In this document: in pieces, positions 38,699 to 51,340 of the stretch | Layout: each line of letters begins with the position of its first letter | How positions within the stretch are numbered: position 1 is the first letter of the stretch | Assembly: GCA_035236585.1 (NCBI GenBank) | Contig: CP141135.1 | Coordinates: 4,870,001-4,934,000, forward strand | DNA: 64,000 nt | From: Warburgia ugandensis | Taxonomy: Eukaryota; Streptophyta; Magnoliopsida; Canellales; Canellaceae | Reading direction: 5' to 3' | Notes under the pieces: model-generated | Seen by the model: only the letters and a program-made list of their open reading frames with translations | Database searches by the model: none | What the model was told of the DNA's origin: nothing | Made by a program: the position numbers and the translations under genes

Positions 38699-39910
38699 AC
38701 ATAACTAGCCACTAAAGAGAAATGGTTTTTAACCGCTGGATGAAATGTCTTCAGCACAAACAGCAAAGAACAAAGTGACACAACTCCATAAATTATTTTG
38801 CAGATTCCTCAAATAAATATGCTCCCAAATATGCAGGTCCTCTTGGTAGTCCCAGGTGCTTTTGAGTGCAGTACAGCATAAATAAATTATCGCCAGGAGT
38901 AAGCTAAGAACTACATATGAAAGGACACTGATAACATTCTGTCTATGAGGTCCACCTCGTAATGTACTATCATTTAGTGAACCTTTTTCCATAACACACT
39001 AACAAAGGTTCACCCAATAACAACAGACTTACTGTCCCTGAGGTTATGTGAGACCTATACATGTAGAAAACAGGACAAAGTTTTTTTCTTCAGGTTTAGT
39101 AATCATCACATGCACTTTTGAGCAGCAACGTTTCAATTGAAAGGCTGATATTTATACTGGACAAACAATCCAGTCACTACACAAGATATTACAAGCAATC
39201 ATGTCCAAAATAAGATAAGAACAAAATAACAATGGGCAGCAGGGCCGTAACTGCCTACTATGAGAATATACCATCATTTACTGAACCTTTTGCCATGACA
39301 AACTTCCAAAGGTTCAACCAATAACAATGGAATCAATTTTCCTGAATTTAACGAGAGACCTACTCGTGTAGGCAGCAGGACCCTGCTTTTTTTCCAGGTG
39401 AACTAATACAATATAAACTTGATTATCAATCCTCACTTTTTAGAACTTTTATCTCAAAATAAAGTATTGCAAATTAAAATCCCAAAATGCCATTGTATAC
39501 ATTTTGACATAGGGTAGCCCTAGTAATAAAGAAGACCTGTTTAATAGAGAATACTCCATGTCATTTTCACGTCTACATCCCGTAGCCCGACTTTCAACTT
39601 GAACCTGATCAGGCAACCAAGCACACTAACAGGAGAGGCACCTTTTCTGCCACCACTGGGCTAGAAGGGATTTTGGCCAAGAGACTCTGGTAACAACAAA
39701 TTTGCAAATAACAAAACTACAGATTGCCAAAGGCCTCGTCCACCTGCGCATTAGACCCCATAAAGAATGGAGCAGAACTCGATGACAATACATGTCAGGC
39801 AATAAATGCCTGAATATCTCAATATAGTGAACAAACTTTACAGTCACCAGGTCCTCTTCAAATTTACCAAGTTTTAATCATAATGCTCTACTTGGAATAA
39901 TAACTTAGGG

Positions 39911-42900
39911 TGTAACACCCCCGATTTTCAAGACATTTTTTTTTATTTTTTATAATAATGGCATTTTAATTAAGAGCATTTGGGATCCCATGAGAAAAGT
40001 TTTATTTAACATTTTACTAAACCTATCTTAAAAACTCCGGGTGTTAGTTTTCCTTTCTCAAAATGGTGTACATGTAATTTAAACATAATAAATAATCCGC
40101 GTATAAATCAACGTCAAATAAATAGGCGCCTTTATTTTAAATCAAATAAATGTCCAAAAGACAATAATAATATGGCCCAAGGTCTATCCATCATAACATC
40201 CCATATAAATGTCCAACATATGTCCAAACATCTAAATCACATCCAAATATAAAGTATGCAGTCCATAATAAAATCCAAATGATAATCCTGTTTAATGACT
40301 CACATCACTGTCTAACACTATAGAAAAATAGTCTTTAGCAGCTCTCACGACTTCTCAACAGCCTTGCCTTTCCTGTTATCGCGCTCGAGATCTAAGGCAT
40401 TGCAAAACAAAGCAATGCCTCAGCAAGCTATCGCTTGTGTAGGTACATAAACAATTAATGTAATAAATGAAAGAAATAATGAACAGCACTGATAAAAAAG
40501 TCTAACACTTATGAAAATAGTGATATCATAATGCCATGTTCAAATAAATGTCAATTTATTCCATATGCTAAAACATGCAATCATGGAGTTAAAACATGAT
40601 ATGAATCAATAAAATGGAGCATACAACAAGAATAAGGGCACCATAAGGTAATGGGTCCCACCACATCGCACTAACATCCCTGATCAGGAGTACACATAGT
40701 CAACCTCTGAGTGTCGTTACACCCAGGCATACCATCCATAACCATGCTCATCATAAATGCACACATAACAAGAATATGGGCCATCATGCTGCAGTGGCAA
40801 CCCTCCATGGGTATCAACCACCGCCGCTCTCCGTCAACACCATAACGGGAGACTTAGCGTCTGTCCTCATGGAAAGGCTTAGACCGGTAGTGTGGACTAT
40901 CCATGTTACCAAACCCCTACCGAATGCCATATATGGGCAGGTGTCTATCATATCACAAACTCATCACATCATAATCTCAGAAGGTAGGTGGCCGGCCCTA
41001 TCCCTCCTAGCATGACGCCCACCGGGCGAGAGCACCCGTCATCAAATATAAAACACGAAAATCATATGTATATGCTAAAACTCAAGAGCACTTATAGCTT
41101 GCAATCCCCAAGACATGCCCTTCATCCTGGGGTAAGCCTATAAAAGGACCAACTAATAAGCCTCTATTCTCATTTCCATGTAAATCCATGCATTTTCTAT
41201 ATATACAATAAGAAATAAATATCTAATTAAGCATAACTAATTAACATCATACTTGTAAAAGCATTTTAAATAAGTTTATTAAGTAAAAGATTTCAATTTG
41301 GAATAACCATCCTGTGCGCAACGTCGCATGAAATCCACGGTAAATAATAATTGCATTTTAAAACACAATCACACATGATGCTATGTTTAAACATGGTTCA
41401 AATATCAAGGCAAAACATTAGTTGTCGTCACCTACCTCAGTGTGAGACCACTAGTGTAATGACCCCGAATTTTTGTAAATTATTAAGGAAAATTAATAAA
41501 GTTTGAATTTTAAGAAATTCTGGGCTGGAAGCACCAATGATTGCTCAGTGCATTATTGCTGGTAGTGGAGATTGTAGTGGAGATTGTAGTGGGAATGGAG
41601 AATGCATTAGTAATTAAAAATTCTAAAGTAATAAAATATCTTATCAAAAGAAATGATAAAAAATTCAAATTTGGCTATAAATATGTCCCAAAAATTTCCA
41701 AAAATTTTCACAACCTTAACCACGAAATTTCCAAATCTTCCCTAGAATTTCAGCCCCAAATTCCCCTTCATCCTTCCCCAAACTCTCTTTTCCTTATTTC
41801 TCTCTCCTCTTTCTAATTGGAACAAGAGACCTAAATTCAATTAGGCACTCCGTTCCAAGAAGAATCTCATCAATTCCACCGTCCATAACATCCTATACTA
41901 CAGTATATACAAAAGCCCAAAATCAATTTCAAGATCCAACGGTTCCAACAACAGAAAATCACAAAAAGGTGGATAATCGGGCTATATTATCATCAACCGG
42001 TAATTCTCTCATATTGGGCATCAATTACATTGTTTTTCTCCAATCAGGTAGGTGGAATTACTTCCCATTCATATTTATTATGTTTTAGTGTAATTTTTAT
42101 TTTTCTGTAATTTAATTTGAACAAAAAATGGTAAAAATAAAGTAAATACCAGCCCCTTCAAATTATGGTGATAGAGAGCTCAGATTGAAATTCTGAGCTT
42201 TCCAATCAATCCAGGAGGGTCAAAAACCCCTAGGGTACAATTTTCAAGAAAATCTAACAAGGTTTGGACCGTCAATTGAGAGAGATTAATTCTAGTGGGC
42301 CCAGATCAAATCTAGACCCTAGGAATGGCTGAAAACTTCAATTTAAGATTGTGGAGTCATATGAACTCCAAATTGAGATCAGAAAGAAGATATGGAAAGC
42401 TTGTAATGTCTAGTTTCTAATGAAGTCATAATATTTCTAAAATTTATTTCTGTATTTTTCTGTATTTTTCTATATTTTGGAAATAAGTGTCCAATTTCTA
42501 AGATCTTTAAGATCTGAGGTGATCAGATCTTGGAAATTTATTTTAGTGATGATATAATAATATAATAAAGTAATATCTATGGTTAATTTGGACAGATCTT
42601 GGATAAAATAGGGGATCTACCCTTTATGGTAGAAAAACCCTAAAATAAAAATAAAAAAAAATACAAAGGGACCCACTTGATCAATGAGATCATGTATGAT
42701 CAGATCCTTGAGATGGATTAAAGGGATGATATTATGATGGAATCCAGTTAGATCATGGATGAAATGTGACAAAATCAAGTGGATATGATTTTTGGATCTT
42801 AATGGATTAAAAGCCCTAAAGTTAATTAAAACCCTTAATCTAAAGGAAAACGCCTAAGATTTAATGGTTGGATCATATTTAAAGGTTTATAATAATCTTA

Positions 42901-45900
42901 ATAAAATTAGTTTAATTGTCTTTTATTGGATATAGAAGTGTAAATGTGATTTATGTTCTAAGTTAGAAAGCATGATAGTGTAATCTTTAAATTTTAGTAT
43001 AATATGCCCTAAATGAGTAATTTGTTAGTAGATTTGATTATCTTAGGATAAATTAGGATTTAAACATGATTTCATTATGATAGAAGATGTGTTTCATAAC
43101 TTAGGATCATGTTAGTTTTATTTCACTAGCTTAAGTTATATTCATAGGAAAAATGTTAGTATATGGTTGTTAAACTTATATTTGATTTATGCTTTCAAGT
43201 TGATGATTTACTTATTGTCAAATTTAATTCAATTGTTAAGTAATTGTTAAGATATAAGGAGCATAAATCACCAAAAATGTAAACTAATGAAATATAGAAA
43301 TTCATGGACAACTAAGATGAATGAATGATTTTGACTTAGTAAGGGCTGTAGTTAGTAGGACAATATAAGGAATGATTTATCATTTCCTTGGCCCAAAATA
43401 GGAAAATAATGAACATCCATGGATGACATTGTGCATATCCATGGAAATTAATTAAAATCAATTAGAGAAGGGACTTAAGGTAAAGAGCTCATAGGAACCT
43501 TGTCAAAGGTTGAGCTAGTACCACTCCAGTGAACTCTGAGCATTGTGGCTATAGGGGGTATACAAAAGCCAAGTGCTTTTCCCTCACCTCCCATTGACGT
43601 AAGAAAGGTCTAAATGCCTCCTTACATGAGGGTTGTATTAACCACTTTTTGAGCAGACTTTAACTGGTAAGTACTGGTCATCCTGAAATAAGGAGTTATC
43701 TAGTGATAGGAAGAAATAAATTATCTTCAACCAAGTAAGACACTAACTGGTTGAATAATAATAAGAACATAAAAAGATAGCAAATTATCTAACCCTAATA
43801 AAAATAGTAAGTGAGATAAGGATGATCAAACAAGATGAGATCTTGTATGATAAAAAACAATAAGGAAAAAGAAACATCTATGTAAATTAGATTGTTATGT
43901 ATGATATAGATAGTATTTGTATAGATGATATTAAACCCATGGATATAGGATATTCAAGGAAGAAAGATTCAGATCATCCTACATAAGGATGATCAAAAGA
44001 CCATGTAGTATGTACCCTTGATTATAAAAATGACATTATACATATGATTTGACAGATATATGTTGATCGAGACTATGGAAGATTTCAAGGAGTAAGAATA
44101 CCTTATTGAGGTAGGTGGATTATTAAGAATGCCTTTACATGAAGATACATGTCTAATACATGATCTTATGTTTTGAAGTATTGACATGTATGATACCAAT
44201 ATATTAAGGTAAATACCTCAAATTGAAATATGATCCAACCAAATGATGAAGAAAATAAGTATTAAATAGTCAAGTTGAGAATTGAGAACAACCCTAAGTG
44301 AATAGGAAAGTAGAAAATATTCCAGTCCTAGATAAATGCAGACGAGATAGTCCGATATGTATAAGTATTATTTTACATACAAGCTTGGAGGCTTGTGGTT
44401 TTGTTTTAAACGGGCATAAGCACAGGGATGCTATGCTAGGAGAGTTAAGAGGGTTTGACCACCCACTCTCTGAAACTTGATGATATTGAATACCAAGCCT
44501 AAGAAAGGCTAAAAGTCGGGTGGGGCAATTATGGGAAGGCCACCACCGTGTGACCATGGTCCTCCCATATGGACATGGATATTGTAATTTCCACCGAGAA
44601 TGGTATAAGTGGATTATTGAGCAGTTATCCAGCGCGTAGACGGATCGATCGCAAGCATAGTAGTCCTTGATTATTTTGCACTATGATGCATATGAAATTG
44701 GCATAGTGAAATGCCTTAAGGGATGACATGATGAAATGTCAGGTAATCGTATATTACCAATATTTTTCCCAAGAAGGGAAATTCCCTGTATAATGAATTT
44801 GAAATACAAATCTCTTATAATGAAAGAGTTGATCAGCTTTGTATAGAAATGATGCTTGATTATTTTTACATTTTTAATGGATTTGTCCTTATACAATATG
44901 TATGTATAAAGGTGAACACAAATGACAAGGAAATGAGATGTCCTTATAACTAATATTTATTAATGAATGTGTTTATGATAGAACGAATTATGGGATACTT
45001 GAATATTGAGATTATACTGTCAATAACTTACATTCTTATCCCCTACCAAGCATAGCTTCTTTGAGATATTGTAAATGTTCGAATGTTTACAATATCTCGA
45101 TACGAAAGAAGGAGACTTAGGAGCTCAAGATTTGAAGAACAATTGAAGAATAAGTAATCAGGGTATATCCTGAAACATTGTATTAGAACATGTATTGAAT
45201 TTTGAACTTTGTAATTTGGATTGTATATTGGACAAGTATTGTAAGGATCTGATAGGTACGTGTACTGTGAACCACTGGATGGATCCTGAAGTTTAATAAA
45301 AGTATATTCCTTCAATGGAATTTTATCTTATACAAAATTCTACTTATATTATGTATGAAGTGGTGACTTAGGTTTTACAAAACAAATTCTAAAGAAAAGA
45401 ATTTCCGCTGCTTTGGTTTGCGAAAAAATTTTACTCTAAGGGCCCTATCTTTACAAAATGTAATATAAAATGTGTTATAAAAACCTGGGTCGCCACAACT
45501 AGCTTGCTAATAACTCCCTTTAACGGGTATATTCACGTGCACCTATACATGTCACATCACTATTTTAATATTTTTCTAAAAAAAAAGTTGTCATTTCTAA
45601 GTTTTTAAGTTAAAAACTAGGTCCGTGTCGTCAATACAGTCACAACGCCTCTTCCGGATCGTAATTTGGACCTCTCTGGCTCCCAAAAATCAAGTTTTTG
45701 TAAAAACCACGCTTAAATGGGGCCTGCCGGACCACCATAAGGTGGTTTATACCGGCGGCGCCCCTTTTCCGCCGGTTTACACCAGCGTACACTGGCGCAT
45801 GCCGACGCAGACGCCGCACAGGACGCTCCGCGTCCCGGCCACACCGTAACTGCCAACCAATGCGTTCCCACACGCGCGCGGTGCCGCGCATGCGTGCGAC

Positions 45901-46876
45901 GACGACGTCGTGTGACGTCGTCCTCGGTGCGTCCTGGCGTCAGCGCCAGGGCACCGACGCCGGAGAAGACGACCGGATTCCAGTCGCCTCCGGCAGAGCT
46001 ACAAAGCTCCGTTTTGCGTGATTTTTGCGCCATTTTCTTCAGAATTCTCTCTAGAATCCATTTATGCCTTTTGCACTAATTTTTCCAAAAACCATGGTTT
46101 TTAAACGATTTTTCCCAAGTTCCTAAAAACATTCCTAGGTACTGATTTTTAGGTTTTCTAGAGAAATCCACTGTTGGATCACTCCCTAATTTAAAGGGTA
46201 TGCTCTTGGGTCTCTTGTGCACTAGTTGGACGGTGCGATTTTCAAACGGACTAAGTTTGATCCGTGAAATAACGCTCCAATAGCGTGCACAAAGTTCCTA
46301 AAAAATCTGATTTTTCCTAATTTTTAAACATTTTTCTAATTGTTTTTTCTATTTAATAAATACGAAAAACATAGGTTTTGAGGCTTACCTTGCACCTGGC
46401 CGGAGTTGCTCGTGTTGCTGGGGCTCCACTCGCCGGAAAATTCAAGTTTTGCAGGGCTAGAGTTTTGCATAAAAACTTAGAGAAAACGCTCAATAGTGGA
46501 GCGTTTTGGCTCCTAGAGGAGCATAGATATAGGATTTTAGAGTCTTGGGGAAGAGAAACTCTTCCCCACACGTCTCTTCTCATGTCTCTCCGGCGATTTC
46601 GCCGGACTGGTAGAGACATGTGTAGACAGGGGTGCCGTTATCAATTTGGACCCCTGTGTAACACGTTTCTGTCAAAAGACCAATTTGCCCTTACAACTTT
46701 GACGGCTCATAACTCCCTCGTTTGAGCTCCGTTTTTCGCATTCTTGGTGGCGTTGGATTCGTATCGACAAGCACTTTCTAATTCTTATTTTTTTAAGGAA
46801 AAAATTTCATCCATAAATTTTTATTTTAATTTATTTAATAATTTTTTATTTTATCTTAAAAATTAAGGATATTACA
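39911..46876 (-). mobile_element. Outer solo LTR, Tekay/Del-like Ty3-gypsy (about 2.9 kb without the nested insert)
   Basis: Ends TGTAACACCCCCGATTTTC and TAAGGATATTACA, a TG...CA pair. Read on the minus strand it begins TGTAATATCC and contains the motif GCGAAAAACGGAGCTCAAAC near 46720-46740. It ends ATCGGGGGTGTTACA, the layout of long chromovirus LTRs. Flanks TAGGG (39906-39910) and CAAGG (46877-46881) each differ by one base from CAGGG at the empty site in unit 1 (near 21150). No gag/pol or primer site inside, so a solo LTR. It is split by 41455-45497. Confidence 0.85.
41455..45497 (+). mobile_element. Inner solo LTR, Tekay/Del-like (4043 bp), nested
   Basis: Begins TGTAATGACCCCGAATTTTT and ends CCTGGGTCGCCACA, with perfect 5-bp duplications ACTAG at 41450-41454 and 45498-45502. 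TTTCCGCTGC near the 3' end fits long gypsy LTRs. No primer-binding site, polypurine tract or pol frame inside. Segment 43493-43690 resembles 14219-14410 in the other insertion. Confidence 0.88.
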
Positions 46877-48611
46877 CAAGGTCAGAGCTGATAACACCAT
46901 CACATTTTCCTCTGTTCTCAGACTGATAACACTAGAGAGAAATTCCCCAACAGTAATCCATAAAATGCCTCCAACAGTAATCCATAAAATGCCTCCAGTA
47001 TTCGTCCAGAACAAACTCTATGAAGATAGTGTCATCACATGAAGCTGTGACAGTCTTCTGGAAGTTACTTATTGATTAGAAATTACAAGAGGTTTACAAT
47101 AAAGAAACTAGCATTGCAAAAATAAAGAGCATGGATACCACTTCCAAAAAACTACAGTTTTATAAAACCAATTTAAACTTTTTATAATGTTCCACCATTT
47201 ACTGAACCTTTTGTCACTTAAGAAAACTACAGAGGTTCACCCAATAACAATGGTAGCAATTTTCCTGAAGTTTACGAGAGACCTGTTCGTAGAGACAACA
47301 AGCCCCTTGCTTTTTTTCCTCCAGGTTTAGAAATCAAACTTAAAAACAAACAAAATGCAACCATGAGCATTTGTTTTTCCTCGTAAAGATTCAAAACTAC
47401 CTCAAGTATGACCCACATACTACGATAACAAGCTCGTAGCTAATTACAAAGACGCTACTCTAAAACTGAATAAATCAACAACTCTAGCAGAAATGATTTT
47501 TTGTTTTGTCTCTGGAATGCAAAAGTCCTGTAGGTTAAATTATTATAGAATGTCCAAACAAGACTTCCAATTCCAAAATCGCAATTAACATCAGCTAGAA
47601 ATGTTCAATTAACCTCAGTTACTGTTTTTTGAAACAGATTCACCCAAGTTACATAAACACCACATTATTCATCCGAATCCAAAAAGACCAAGATTTTAAT
47701 CTCAGATTGCCCTTCTGTCAGCTTCCAAACAAACCAAAGTAAAGTCCTTGCTGAATGAAGATACCAAATGCAAGTTCATACTCAAAGATAGTATCAAAAC
47801 CACCAGACTTCCAAAATATGAACCGATTCAACAGAAAATCCAGTAAAATTTCAACTTCAGATCACTATTCACCTTGAAGTGAACTCTGAGATACGATCCC
47901 CTCGACTTGCAAGCTGGAAAAACAAGCGACACATCCCAACATCAATAACCCAAGATATTGCAAATCATAAGCAAAATACACGCACAGGAATCAAATACTT
48001 GGACTGAAAACCCTAGATTTTATTCCATTTGCAGAGAAATAAACGAGGAAATGAAATGCAGCTGGAAATTAAACCAAACAAGGGAAGAACGCATCGGAAA
48101 GCCTACATTTGGTAGGATTTTCTGGTTCCCTCGAGTACTTCACCATGGCTGCCGCTGCAGAAGAACTACTCGAGGGCGAAAGTGTACAGCAGGAAATCTT
48201 ATTTTATAGGAAAGTTAGGGTTTTGGAACCCAACCCCAGAAGCGTGCGCAAATGTAATGCTCGTATCGGGCCTTTTCAGCCGTCTATTTTAGAACCTTGG
48301 CGTAAGAGCACTGCGGTTATCCAAGGAAGAAAACATTTGGGATGTGGGGCACGTGGTTTGTTGAAGATAGATCCACAACATGAACGATCTCGATCACTTT
48401 AATGAGGAGCCACAATTACCTTTGATCGATTAAATGGTTTGGTGATCTAGGCTGTTGATCTTCTAACGCACAGACGATAGCCGAAAGTGGAACATTAATC
48501 ATATGAGTCAGGGGCCCACCATAAACTTTTTCTTTTTTCTTTTTTGTTCTTCTCAATTCATGGTGAGATTTCTTCTTGTAATATCTAGGAGAAGATTGCG
48601 GTATAGTGTCT

Positions 48612-49545
48612 TGCCACCATGGATAATATTGTCCCCTGAATTTAATTGCGCATTTGGTCAGAATAATAATTCTAAAGATTATATTAACGGATGGTTCAAA
48701 GCCTCACCACCCAGGTCGGGCAGTTTGTACAGGGCCTAGGAAGGAATGTTCGCCGGTACACAGACTGTAACATGTGGGTCGCCCAGGGCATAATTGGCAA
48801 ATGACATGACTTTCCTTTGTCATACTAGCGTAGAAGGGGTGATCTGTGTTAGGGACTTCATTTTCCTAATTGAAACCGTCAACTTTTGTTTTTTTTCATT
48901 TGCTTAAAGTAACGAACAACCGGCTCCACCCTCGGCTAATTCTCTAGTAAACTTGACGAGCCTGGCTAAGATGTGACCCAAGACGAAGACTTTCAATTTT
49001 ATACTGAAAAATTAGTTAACTTGCATAAATAGAATTCTTTTGAAGGTACTTGATCCCTCTTAAATGTGCAAGAGATATTAATCGCTTTATCTTAAAAAAA
49101 ATTCTTTTATTAATTTACAATATCAAATCAAGGCCTGTACTTTAGTCTCTATTTTATAAATACCTTAATAAACTAAAAAAAACTAAAAATCAGGTCTCTC
49201 GGTTATCCATCAAATCTCTCTTTTTCATTAAATCTTAAAAAGTATAATACTATCTCTTTTCCAAATTGCAATTTCAGTTACAAACCTCATCAAAGAAATT
49301 AAACGAAGATCTCTCTTTTGTTTTTTCCAGCGCTTCTTATTATTTTTTGAACGAATGTTTTACCGATTCATTCTTGAATTCGAACTTCACAACTATTGAC
49401 CGGAACCATTTTCCTCCTTTGCAAGGATAAGTTGGCCCTAAATTTCGATGATTCAAACCAGAAATTGATCTGAGTGATCTTGTGCTAAGTTGTCAATGCC
49501 TTGAAAGATGATTCTAACCTTCGGATTGTAAACTGGATGGTTAAA
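48612..49545 (+). repeat. Dispersed repeat family R, copy 3 (shortened)
   Basis: Matches copy 1 at 23985-25530 but lacks the left end and the SINE region. Keeps GAACAACCGGCTCC, CAGGTCTCTCGGTTATCCAT and ATTCTAACCTTCGGATTGTA. Confidence 0.85.
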
Positions 49546-49714
49546 AAAAAAAATCCAGAAAATTTAAAGCTTCCAAATTACCGAAATAAAATTTTATTCA
49601 TATAATACTTGTAAATCCACCTCATTCTTTCTTTCATATTCTCCCTCGCCTTCCACAAGTTTGCAAACATTTAACCAAGCCCACATATTCTCGAGCCCGA
49701 ACTTCTTTAAGTAT

Positions 49715-50332
49715 CTATGCCCTCATCCCACGAGCTGCATTTGCATGAAATATGGGGTCAGAAGAACAGTACTCCTCACTATAGTAAGACATAAATCTTC
49801 TAACAAACACAATTGCCGGTCCGTGTCGCTCATGCCGTGGTGAAGCTGCCTGTGGAATAGACGCTCTTGATTCAGATAAAGTAGATTCATGTTGAGCTTC
49901 CAGATCCATCTCCATCCCGAGACTAACAAAGTCTCTCCTGCAGAATTGCCCACTTAGCTCCCGCACTAGTGAAATGAAAGGCCAAACACAAGGCGCATAA
50001 ACAATTGCTAGCCACCTCCCCAATGCTTTCTGTAGAGCAATTGCTAGTAGAGAAGAGACAGCAAGAGTTGCAGATAGAAGGCCAGTGCAAGAAGCCAGGC
50101 GAGTGACCCTAATGGAATTAGGGGAAGAGAAGGAGGCAGCTGATGTAAACAGGCACACGAGGGTAGAAAGCAGAGAAAATTTCATTAGTAGAGAAAGACC
50201 CACGATACTTCCTTGTTGCAAGAGAAAGCCAGTTGCAAAAGAGAGGGCGAATGCAAAAACAGCCTGATTCACCACTTGTGCAGTGAGAGTGGGATGGGAA
50301 CTTGGATGTGGGGTGGAGGCAGTCGGAATCAT
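49715..50332 (-). CDS. Hypothetical four-helix membrane protein, copy 2
   Basis: Intact single-exon paralog of 25771-26397: 205 residues from MIPTASTPHPSSHPTLTAQV to GMRA. Hydrophobic segments are in the same places. Differences are scattered substitutions and a small deletion before the AIVFVRRFMSYYSEEY tail. Divergence without any stop or frameshift suggests selection on both copies, but that is inference. TATA box conserved at 50422-50432. Function unknown. Confidence 0.75.
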   Translation of the reverse strand: MIPTASTPHPSSHPTLTAQVVNQAVFAFALSFATGFLLQQGSIVGLSLLMKFSLLSTLVCLFTSAASFSSPNSIRVTRLASCTGLLSATLAVSSLLAIALQKALGRWLAIVYAPCVWPFISLVRELSGQFCRRDFVSLGMEMDLEAQHESTLSESRASIPQAASPRHERHGPAIVFVRRFMSYYSEEYCSSDPIFHANAARGMRA

Positions 50333-50421
50333 CGTTCCTCTTGTGTAATCGGGGAAAGAAACTGAGATTTTACTCTCTCTTTTCTTCTTTTGGTTGAACG
50401 AGAAAGGACGCAAATGCCTCA

Positions 50422-50432
50422 CTTTTATAACC
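50422..50432 (-). promoter_or_regulatory. TATA box of membrane protein copy 2
   Basis: GGTTATAAAAG on the minus strand, about 95 bases upstream of the ATG and identical to that of copy 1. Confidence 0.65.
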
Positions 50433-50439
50433 TCTCAGG

Positions 50440-51340
50440 GATGTCTCGGTTGATGTCTCGGTTGATTCTTTGATGTCCCGGTTGTTGTCTCGGCAGAAAC
50501 TTTCTTTGACTTCCCGGTTGATGTCCCGGCAGAAACTTCCTTGGCATAAACTTTCTTTGATGTCCGGGTTGATGTCTCGGCAGAAACTTACGTGGCAGAA
50601 ACTTTCTTTAATGTCTCGGCAGAAAATTGTGGAGGTAAGCGTCAATGTCAGGAAGCGAAAAAATTCGGAGCTTCGGCGATAAAATTCGGAGCTTCGGCAA
50701 TAAAAACTTTCTTTGATGTCCCGGTTGATGTCTCGGCAGAAAATTGTGGAGGTAAGCGTCATTGTCAGGAAGCTAAAAAATTCGGAGCTTCGGCGATAAA
50801 ATTCTGAGCTTCGGCAATAAAAACTTTCTTTGATGTCCCGGTTGATGTCTCGGCAGAAAATTGTGGAGGTAAGCGTCATTGTCAGGAAGCTAAAAAATTC
50901 GGAGCTTCGGCGATAAAATTCTGAGCTTCGGCAATAAAAACTTTCTTTGATGTCCCGGTTGATGTCTCGGCAGAAAATTGTGGAGGTAAGCGTCATTGTC
51001 AGGAAGCGAAAAAATTCGGAGCTTCGGCAATAAAAACTTTCTTTGATGTCTCGGCAGAAACTTTCTTTGATGTCTCGGCAGAAAATTGTGGCGGTAAGCG
51101 TCATTGTCAGGATAAAATTCGGAGCTTCGGCAATAAAAACTTTCTTTGATGTCGCGGTTGATGTCTAGGTTGATTCTTTGATTTCCCGGTTGATGTCTCG
51201 GTAGAAACTTACGTGGCAGAAACTTTTTTTGATGTCTCGGCAGCTTCGGCGAGGAAAATTGTGCAGGTACGGAGCTTCGGCTATAAAAATCGGAGCTTCG
51301 GGGAGGAAAATTGTGGAGGTAAGCGTCAATGTCAGGAGGC
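50440..51340. repeat. Minisatellite upstream of membrane protein copy 2 (main unit 117 bp)
   Basis: Units start with CTTTCTTTGATGTCCCGG at 50707, 50824 and 50941 (117-bp steps), then shorter variants at 51037 and later. Built of sub-repeats TTTCTTTGATGTC(C/T)CGG, GGCAGAAAATTGTGGAGGTA and AATTCGGAGCTTCGGC. Because 117 is a multiple of three, a spurious 244-codon frame stays open on the minus strand. Confidence 0.93.

Larger units (their letters stand above)
38697..48146 (-). pseudogene. RPL17 truncated duplicate (exons 1-2 only)
   Basis: Exon 1 is 48107-48146 ([13 protein letters not shown]; donor now GTAGGC) and exon 2 is 47873-47913 (SCKSRGSYLRVHFK, with Asp changed to Tyr). Both keep their splice sites, and the promoter telo-box is at 48215-48223. 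Exons 3-6 are missing: intron 2 runs into the deletion junction at 38697. Intron 2 also holds the 7-kb nested LTR block. At most a 27-residue N-terminal fragment could be encoded. A transcript is possible since the promoter persists, but no functional protein. Confidence 0.92.

Noticed and set aside
45625-46725. Several overlapping GC-rich open frames
   Set aside because: They fall inside the outer solo LTR, overlap each other on both strands and show no protein family features.
50370-51104. 244-codon minus-strand frame with repeated TIFCRDINRDIKESF blocks
   Set aside because: It exists because the 117-bp minisatellite unit is a multiple of three. It also overlaps the promoter region of the membrane protein gene and has no counterpart in unit 1.
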